The notes below the pieces were generated by a model that saw only the letters and a list, made by a program, of their open reading frames with translations, did not search any database and was not told the origin of the DNA. From Sulfuritalea sp. (GTDB taxonomy: Bacteria; Pseudomonadota; Gammaproteobacteria; Burkholderiales; Rhodocyclaceae), in contig JAMPYF010000002.1 of the NCBI GenBank assembly GCA_023700805.1, forward strand, positions 62,001-126,000: a DNA stretch of 64,000 nt, read 5' to 3'. Below, piece after piece: positions 59,593-64,000 of the stretch (positions are counted from its first letter, which is position 1; every line of letters begins with the position of its first letter). The translations under genes were made by a program, and so were the position numbers.

Positions 59593-60281
59593 CAGTCGAT
59601 GTACTTGAGCCCGGCCTTGGCCAGCGCTTCACGCATGTTGTACATGTCGAGGCCCAGTTCGCCGGCGGCGAAGCGTGCGCGCTTGGAGGTCTCGTTGGCT
59701 TCGCGCGCCGCCGCGGCATCGGCCACCTGTTGCGCAATGGCGGCCGGCACCACGACCACGCCGTCGTCGTCGGCCACCACCACGTCGCCGGGATTGACCA
59801 GCGCCCCGGCGCAGACCACCGGGATGTTCACCGAACCCAGCGTGGCCTTGATGGTGCCCTTGGCGCTGATGGCGCGCGAGAACACCGGGAAGTTCATCGC
59901 GGTGAGGTCCTTCACGTCGCGCACGCCGGCGTCGATGATCAGGCCGCGCGCGCCGCGGGCGCGGAAGGAGGTCGCCAGCAGGTCGCCGAAGAAGCCGTCC
60001 TGGTTGTCGCTGATGCAGGCGGCGACGGCGACGTCGCCTTCCTGCAGTTGCTCGGCGGCGACGTGCATCATCCAGTTGTCGCCCGGCTGCAGCAGTATCG
60101 TCACCGCCGTGCCGCAGACCTGGGCGCCCGTGTAGATCGGCCGCATATAGGGCTTCATGAGGCCGACGCGGCCCATGGCTTCGTGGATGGTGGCGACGCC
60201 GAAGTGCGACAGCTTTTCCACGGCTGCCCTGTCGGCGCGGACGATGTTGCGTTTGACGATGCCCAGATTGTTCATGCTCAT
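59592..60281 (-). CDS. ligK: 4-carboxy-4-hydroxy-2-oxoadipate aldolase/oxaloacetate decarboxylase
   Basis: 229 aa, RraA-like class II aldolase. Cleaves CHA to pyruvate and oxaloacetate. [20 protein letters not shown] plus GVRD carries the substrate/metal residues, [20 protein letters not shown] precedes them, and the end is [15 protein letters not shown]. Overlaps ligJ by ATGA. Confidence 0.94.
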   Translation of the reverse strand: MSMNNLGIVKRNIVRADRAAVEKLSHFGVATIHEAMGRVGLMKPYMRPIYTGAQVCGTAVTILLQPGDNWMMHVAAEQLQEGDVAVAACISDNQDGFFGDLLATSFRARGARGLIIDAGVRDVKDLTAMNFPVFSRAISAKGTIKATLGSVNIPVVCAGALVNPGDVVVADDDGVVVVPAAIAQQVADAAAAREANETSKRARFAAGELGLDMYNMREALAKAGLKYID

Positions 60282-61306
60282 TTTCCTTTCGCCTTGAGCG
60301 CCGCATCGAGCCGCGGATAGACGCGGCGCGCATTGCCTTCATAGACCTTGTAGCGATCCTCGGCGCCGAGGTTCAGCGTCGCCTCGATGTAGCGCTTGGT
60401 GTCGTCGAAGTTGTGGCCGGTCTCGGGATCGATGCCCTTCACCGCGCCTATCATTTCCGAGGCGAACAGGATGTTGTCCACCGGAATCACGCGGGTCAGC
60501 AGGTCGATGCCGGGCTGGTGATAGACGCAGGTGTCGAAGAACACGTTGTTGAGCAGATGGTCCTTGAGCAGCGGCTTCTTGAGTTCCTGCGCCAGGCCGC
60601 GGTAGCGCCCCCAGTGGTAGGGCGCGGCGCCGCCGCCGTGCGGAATCACGAACTTGAGTTCGGGAAAATCCCTGAACAAGTCGCCCTGGATCAACTGCAT
60701 CACGGCCGTGGTGTCGGCGTTGATGTAGTGCGCGCCGGTGGTGTGGAAGCAGGCGTTGCAGGAGGTCGAGACGTGGATCATGGCGGGGATGCCATGCTCG
60801 ACCATCTTCTCGTAAAGCGGATACCAGTGGCGGTCATAGAGCGGCGGCGAAGTCCAATGGCCGCCGGAAGGGTCGGGGTTGAGGTTGATGCCGACGAAGC
60901 CGTATTGCTTGACGCACTTTTCGAGTTCGGGGATGCAGCTCGCGGGATCGACGCCGGGCGATTGCGGCAGCATCGCGGCGCCGATGAAGTGGTCGGGGAA
61001 AAGTTGCGAAACCCGGTAGCAGAGTTCATTGCAGATCGCGGCCCAGGTCGAACTGACATTGAAGTCGCCGATGTGGTGGGCCATGAAGCTGGCGCGCGGC
61101 GAGAAGATGGTGAGGTCGGAGCCGCGCTGCTTCATCTTCGCCAGCTGGTTGGTCTCGATGGTCTCGCGCAGCTCGTCGTCGCTGATTTTCAGATCGGACA
61201 CATTCGGCATCGCGGCAGGGTCCTTGATGCCGGCGATCTGCCGCTTGCGCCAGTCCTCCAGCGCCTTCGGCGCGGTGGTGTAGTGGCCGTGGATATCGAT
61301 GATCAT
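60278..61306 (-). CDS. ligJ: 4-oxalomesaconate hydratase (amidohydrolase type)
   Basis: 342 aa. [20 protein letters not shown] gives the HxH pair (H6, H8). [40 protein letters not shown] and [18 protein letters not shown] match LigJ of Sphingobium. Hydrates 4-oxalomesaconate to 4-carboxy-4-hydroxy-2-oxoadipate. Confidence 0.94.
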   Translation of the reverse strand: MIIDIHGHYTTAPKALEDWRKRQIAGIKDPAAMPNVSDLKISDDELRETIETNQLAKMKQRGSDLTIFSPRASFMAHHIGDFNVSSTWAAICNELCYRVSQLFPDHFIGAAMLPQSPGVDPASCIPELEKCVKQYGFVGINLNPDPSGGHWTSPPLYDRHWYPLYEKMVEHGIPAMIHVSTSCNACFHTTGAHYINADTTAVMQLIQGDLFRDFPELKFVIPHGGGAAPYHWGRYRGLAQELKKPLLKDHLLNNVFFDTCVYHQPGIDLLTRVIPVDNILFASEMIGAVKGIDPETGHNFDDTKRYIEATLNLGAEDRYKVYEGNARRVYPRLDAALKAKGK

Positions 61307-61319
61307 CGTGGGGCTCCTG

Positions 61320-62036
61320 TTACGCCGGTTCCATGCCGTGGCGCCGCTTGGCGTCGGCCGCCGCCGGGGATTGCATGAAGGCGAGCAGGGCGCGCGCGGC
61401 CCCGGCCTGCTTCGTGGCGGTGCAGACGCCGCCGGAAAACGTGGTGACGATCTCGCAGCCGGAGGGCATGGTGCCGAGCACCTCGATCCCCGGCTGGTGC
61501 AGCATTTCGCTGAACTGCTGGAAGCCGAGTTCGACCGCGCCGTCGGCGACGAGCTGGCCCACCGGCACGCCGGGCGGCGCCTGGACGATGCGGTCGCGCA
61601 CCATGTCGGCAATGCCCCAGCGCGCGAACAGTTGCAGCAGCGCCGTGCCGCTCGGCCCGGTCGAGTAACCCAGTGTGCGCGCGGCCAGCACGGCGCGGCG
61701 CAGCGCGTCCTCCGAGCCGACATCCGGCCGCGCGCTGCCGGCGCGCACCGCGATCGCCACGGTCGAGCGCACCAGGTCGGCCCGGCTGTCGGCCAGCACC
61801 CGTCCCGAGGCGATCAGCTTGGCGATGGCATCGGCGGCCAGCACCACGAAATCGAAGGCCTCGCCGGCCTGCACCCGCTGCGCCGCATCGACGCCGCCCA
61901 CCGACTCGATCGCGACTTCGGCGGCAAGGCCGGTGGCAAAGTCGGCGCCGCCCTGCTGCCGGTACGCGGCAGCCAGTTCCGCCAGCACCTGGCGCGTCGC
62001 CATCGACGAGATGCCGGTGATCTTCGGAGTCTGCAT
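61320..62036 (-). CDS. ModA-like substrate-binding-fold protein without signal peptide
   Basis: 238 aa. The pattern resembles type II periplasmic binding proteins of the molybdate family: TGISSMATRQVLAELAAAYR, VVLAADAIAKLIASGRV, IAVRAGSARPDVGSEDALRR and LGYSTGPSGTALLQLF. The N-terminus MQTPKITGISS begins at the first beta strand, leaving no room for a signal peptide; the upstream in-frame region does not look like one either. It is the first gene of the lig operon, 13 bp before ligJ. A cytosolic sensor, carrier or unrecognised enzyme are all possible. Confidence 0.8.
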   Translation of the reverse strand: MQTPKITGISSMATRQVLAELAAAYRQQGGADFATGLAAEVAIESVGGVDAAQRVQAGEAFDFVVLAADAIAKLIASGRVLADSRADLVRSTVAIAVRAGSARPDVGSEDALRRAVLAARTLGYSTGPSGTALLQLFARWGIADMVRDRIVQAPPGVPVGQLVADGAVELGFQQFSEMLHQPGIEVLGTMPSGCEIVTTFSGGVCTATKQAGAARALLAFMQSPAAADAKRRHGMEPA

Positions 62037-62099
62037 TTGTCCCACCAGTAATCGATGGGGCGATTCTGACAAAACGCCGGTGGCGGGCCTAGCCGCCGC

Positions 62100-62131
62100 G
62101 GGCACTACTAGCTATCGCGTTTTGTTATGGG
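62100..62131 (-). promoter_or_regulatory. Putative LysR operator upstream of the lig operon
   Basis: On the minus strand it reads CCATAACAAAACGCGATAGC then TAGTAGTGCCC. The site at 63066-63097 differs at only four positions over about 31. It overlaps the last codons of the lysR gene and lies ~65 bp before the first lig gene. Confidence 0.7.
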
Positions 62132-63050
62132 CGGGCGGCACGGCCTGCGCCGCGGCCAGGATCAGCTCGCGCAGGAGGCGCAGCACCTGCTTGGTCAGCG
62201 GCGTCGAGGGCTTGTGCGCGGAGACGGCCAGGCACAGCGTGCTGGTCAGGCGCGGCTCGCTCAGCGGGCGCAGGACGAAGGCCTCGGGCTGGCCCGAGGC
62301 GGCCAGCGCCGTCGCCGTCAGGATGGCATGGCCGTGGCCGGCGCGCACCAGTTCCAGGATCGACTGCACGCTGGAGATTTCCATCGCGACATTCAGCTTG
62401 TGGCCGGACAGCGCGGCCTGGGTTTCCAGCAGCTTGCGTATCGCATGGCTGCGCTCGGGCAGGATCAGCGGATAGCGCGTCAGTTCGGCCAGGGTCACCG
62501 GGGCGCCAGCGGCAACTTTGCTGCCCTTGCCGGTGGCGGCCGGGCTGACCATGCCCAGCGGTTCGTCGAGCACCGGCGTGAATTCGATCGCCTCCTGCGA
62601 TTCCGGGTTGTGCAGCAGGCCGACATCGACGCGGCCGGTCGAGATCCATTCCGCGAGATGGGTCGACAGGCCTTCGACGATGGCCAGCCGGGCCTTCGGC
62701 AGCGTGCGGCGGAAGCCCTCCACCAGCGGCAGCGTCAGCAGCCGGCCCATGCTCGGCGGCAGGCCGACGACGATGCGCCCGGCCGGCTCGCCGCGCGTGC
62801 TTTCGAGGTCTTCGCGCACCCGCGACATCAGTTGCAGGATGCCGATGCTGTGGTCGAACAGGCGCTTGCCGGCCTCGGTCAGCACCACGCCGCGGCCATT
62901 GCGCATCAGCAGCGTGACGTGCAGGTCGGTCTCCAGCAGGCGCACCTGGCGCGACAGCGCCGGCTGGGCGATGTTCAGGATCAGCGCGGCGCGGCTGAAG
63001 CTGCCCAGTTCGGCGACGCGCACGAAGTATTCAAGTTGCTTGAGGTTCAT
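62112..63050 (-). CDS. LysR-family regulator of the lig/TRAP genes
   Basis: 312 aa. The HTH MNLKQLEYFVRVAELGSFSR, ALILNIAQPALSRQVRLLE and LLMRNGRGVVLTEAG are standard. Effector domain with VGLPPSMGRLLTLPLVEGF and VRAGHGHAILTATALA, closest to the CbbR/NAC-like group. It lies between the lig operon (same strand) and the TRAP genes (opposite strand), each preceded by the same ~32-bp element, so it is the likely regulator of both. Confidence 0.92.
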   Translation of the reverse strand: MNLKQLEYFVRVAELGSFSRAALILNIAQPALSRQVRLLETDLHVTLLMRNGRGVVLTEAGKRLFDHSIGILQLMSRVREDLESTRGEPAGRIVVGLPPSMGRLLTLPLVEGFRRTLPKARLAIVEGLSTHLAEWISTGRVDVGLLHNPESQEAIEFTPVLDEPLGMVSPAATGKGSKVAAGAPVTLAELTRYPLILPERSHAIRKLLETQAALSGHKLNVAMEISSVQSILELVRAGHGHAILTATALAASGQPEAFVLRPLSEPRLTSTLCLAVSAHKPSTPLTKQVLRLLRELILAAAQAVPPAHNKTR

Positions 63051-63065
63051 CCGGAATGGGCGAGG

Positions 63066-63097
63066 GCCATAACAAAATGAGATAGCTAATAGTACCC
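63066..63097 (+). promoter_or_regulatory. Putative LysR operator upstream of the TRAP transporter and lysR
   Basis: CCATAACAAAATGAGATAGC then TAATAGTACCC. It lies 16 bp upstream of the lysR start and ~60 bp before dctQ, the usual place for an autoregulating LysR site, and repeats the element at 62100-62131. A T-N11-A arrangement (63070 and 63082) is present. Confidence 0.7.
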
Positions 63098-63158
63098 ACA
63101 TTCCGTATCGGCTAAACCGCGTCCCTGCCAAAATGCGCCGATCCAATAGAGGCGCCGC

Positions 63159-63698
63159 ATGCAGGAACCGCAAGCACCCACTCCCTACGCATTGAAGGAC
63201 AGCTTCGGTCCGCTCGGCAATTTCCTGCTCGCGGCGGCGCGGCTGATGGCGATCGTCGGCGGCCTGATCTTTGTCGGCCTGGTCCTGATGTCGATCGTTT
63301 CCATCGTCGGCCGCAAGACGGTCGGCTTCGTCGTGCCGGGCGACGTCGAGGTCCTGCAGATGCTTGCGGCATGCGCGGCGGCTTCCTTCTTCCCCTACTG
63401 CCATTTGCTGCATGGCGACGTCAAGGTGGATTTCTTCACCCACAATCTGTCGCAGCGCACGCTGTGGTTCATGGACGCGATCGGCTCGCTGCTGGTCGGC
63501 GGCTTCGGCGCGCTGATCGCCTGGCGCTCCTGGGCCGGCGCGATGACCGTCAAGGACGCGGGCGAGACCTCGATGATCCTGGCCTGGCCGGTGTGGATTC
63601 CGCAGGCGTTGATGGTGCCGGGCTTCCTGCTGCTGGCCGTCGCCGGTTTCTACATGTGCGTGCATCAAGTGAGCATGGCGATGAAGGGGCGGCCATGA
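63159..63698 (+). CDS. TRAP transporter small permease (DctQ type)
   Basis: 179 aa, four membrane segments. LLAAARLMAIVGGLIFVGLV, SIVGRKTVGFVVPGDVEVLQ and FLPYC-like FFPYCHLLHGDVKVDFFTH are typical of DctQ. Probably imports the aromatic acid degraded by the lig operon or a related carboxylate. No periplasmic binding protein is seen in the window; it may follow the large permease. Confidence 0.9.
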   Translation: MQEPQAPTPYALKDSFGPLGNFLLAAARLMAIVGGLIFVGLVLMSIVSIVGRKTVGFVVPGDVEVLQMLAACAAASFFPYCHLLHGDVKVDFFTHNLSQRTLWFMDAIGSLLVGGFGALIAWRSWAGAMTVKDAGETSMILAWPVWIPQALMVPGFLLLAVAGFYMCVHQVSMAMKGRP

Positions 63699-63763
63699 GC
63701 GGCCCGCACGGCCGCCCGAAGGGGCGCCAGCCGCAACCCGGAGCCGCGCAGCGGCGAACCGCC

Positions 63764-63788
63764 GTCACCCCCGCCCTTGGGGCGGGGG
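63764..63788. repeat. GC hairpin repeat between dctQ and dctM
   Basis: GTCACCCCCGCCCTTGGGGC then GGGGG, identical over 25 bp to 29279-29303. It separates two genes that are usually adjacent or overlapping. Confidence 0.75.
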
Positions 63789-63807
63789 CTGGGGGGAGGG
63801 TCGTCCC

Positions 63808-64000
63808 ATGAGCGGTACCGGGATCGGCTTCCTGATGTTCGGCATCCTCATGGCATTGCTGGTGCTGCGCATCCCGATCGGCATCGCGATGTTCATGGTC
63901 GGCGCCGGCGGCTATCTGTATCTGGTCGGCGACGCGCTGCCGCTGCTCAACTCGCTGAAGAACCTGGCCTATGCGCGGCTTTCCAACTACGACCTGGTGG
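63808..64000 (+). CDS. TRAP transporter large permease (DctM type), partial
   Basis: First 64 codons, cut by the window end. MSGTGIGFLMFGILMALLVL, RIPIGIAMFMVGAGGYLYLV and LAYARLSNYDLV match the start of DctM subunits, which have ~12 membrane segments. Its ATG follows GGAGGGTCGTCCC. Confidence 0.88.
   Translation, partial: MSGTGIGFLMFGILMALLVLRIPIGIAMFMVGAGGYLYLVGDALPLLNSLKNLAYARLSNYDLV

Overview
The window looks like part of a GC-rich betaproteobacterial chromosome, most likely a Rhodocyclales- or Sterolibacterium-like aromatic degrader. The evidence is the pilT/pilU next to yggS-proC-yggT-yggU arrangement, hemJ, a DUF4212/sodium-solute symporter pair with a DUF294 protein, a HrcA/CIRCE-type groESL operon, and a protocatechuate 4,5-cleavage (lig) operon with pobA. 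The genus is an inference; no rRNA or tRNA gene is visible.

Layout. 1-7.65 kb: start of a PBP4-type carboxypeptidase gene (cut by the window edge), acetoacetate-CoA ligase with a coupled flavin-reductase-like gene, an NnrU-like membrane protein, a chemoreceptor, a broken EAL-domain gene, a GDCCVxC-type small protein, a phosphate-permease fragment and arsenite methyltransferase arsM. 7.98-17.76 kb: a compact Mu-like transposable element (repressor, Ner-like protein, MuA, MuB, GemA, Mor-like activator, a lambda-H-like tape measure gene) with recognisable inverted ends but almost no virion genes. It ends just upstream of the sigma32 promoter and CIRCE operator of groES-groEL (17.79-19.95 kb). 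20.2-27.6 kb: cNMP/CBS/DUF294 signalling protein, a response regulator/histidine kinase pair and a two-subunit sodium:solute symporter. 27.8-37.7 kb: housekeeping genes (TPR protein, yggU, yggT, proC, yggS, pilT, pilU, an RlmL-like methyltransferase, hemJ, an epimerase, a CDP-deoxyglucoseen-reductase-like flavoprotein). 37.7-45.1 kb: AraC regulator, aromatic aldehyde dehydrogenase and a complete branched-chain/aromatic ABC importer. 45.2-51.6 kb: accessory genes (NmrA-like/LysR pair, HbpS-like, ankyrin lipoprotein, small membrane proteins, DUF4160-DUF2442-DUF2971). 51.7-62.0 kb: one minus-strand catabolic operon. 62.1-64.0 kb: its LysR regulator and the start of a TRAP transporter.

How the genes work together: 4-hydroxybenzoate is hydroxylated by PobA to protocatechuate, opened by LigAB, oxidised by LigC to 2-pyrone-4,6-dicarboxylate, hydrolysed by LigI, hydrated by LigJ and cleaved by LigK to pyruvate and oxaloacetate. 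The operon carries a second, divergent LigA/LigB pair, an aldo/keto reductase, a DUF1932 dehydrogenase and a leaderless ModA-like protein, but no recognisable LigU tautomerase. A near-identical ~32 bp element lies upstream of both the lig operon and the TRAP genes, which suggests that the intervening LysR protein controls both.

The most unusual structure is in repeats: a ~25-30 bp dispersed repeat (8 copies seen, three inside protein-coding genes), a hairpin family around GGATACCGTCCC, and a ~360 bp insertion of long inverted repeats that separates ligA from ligB in one of the two dioxygenase pairs.
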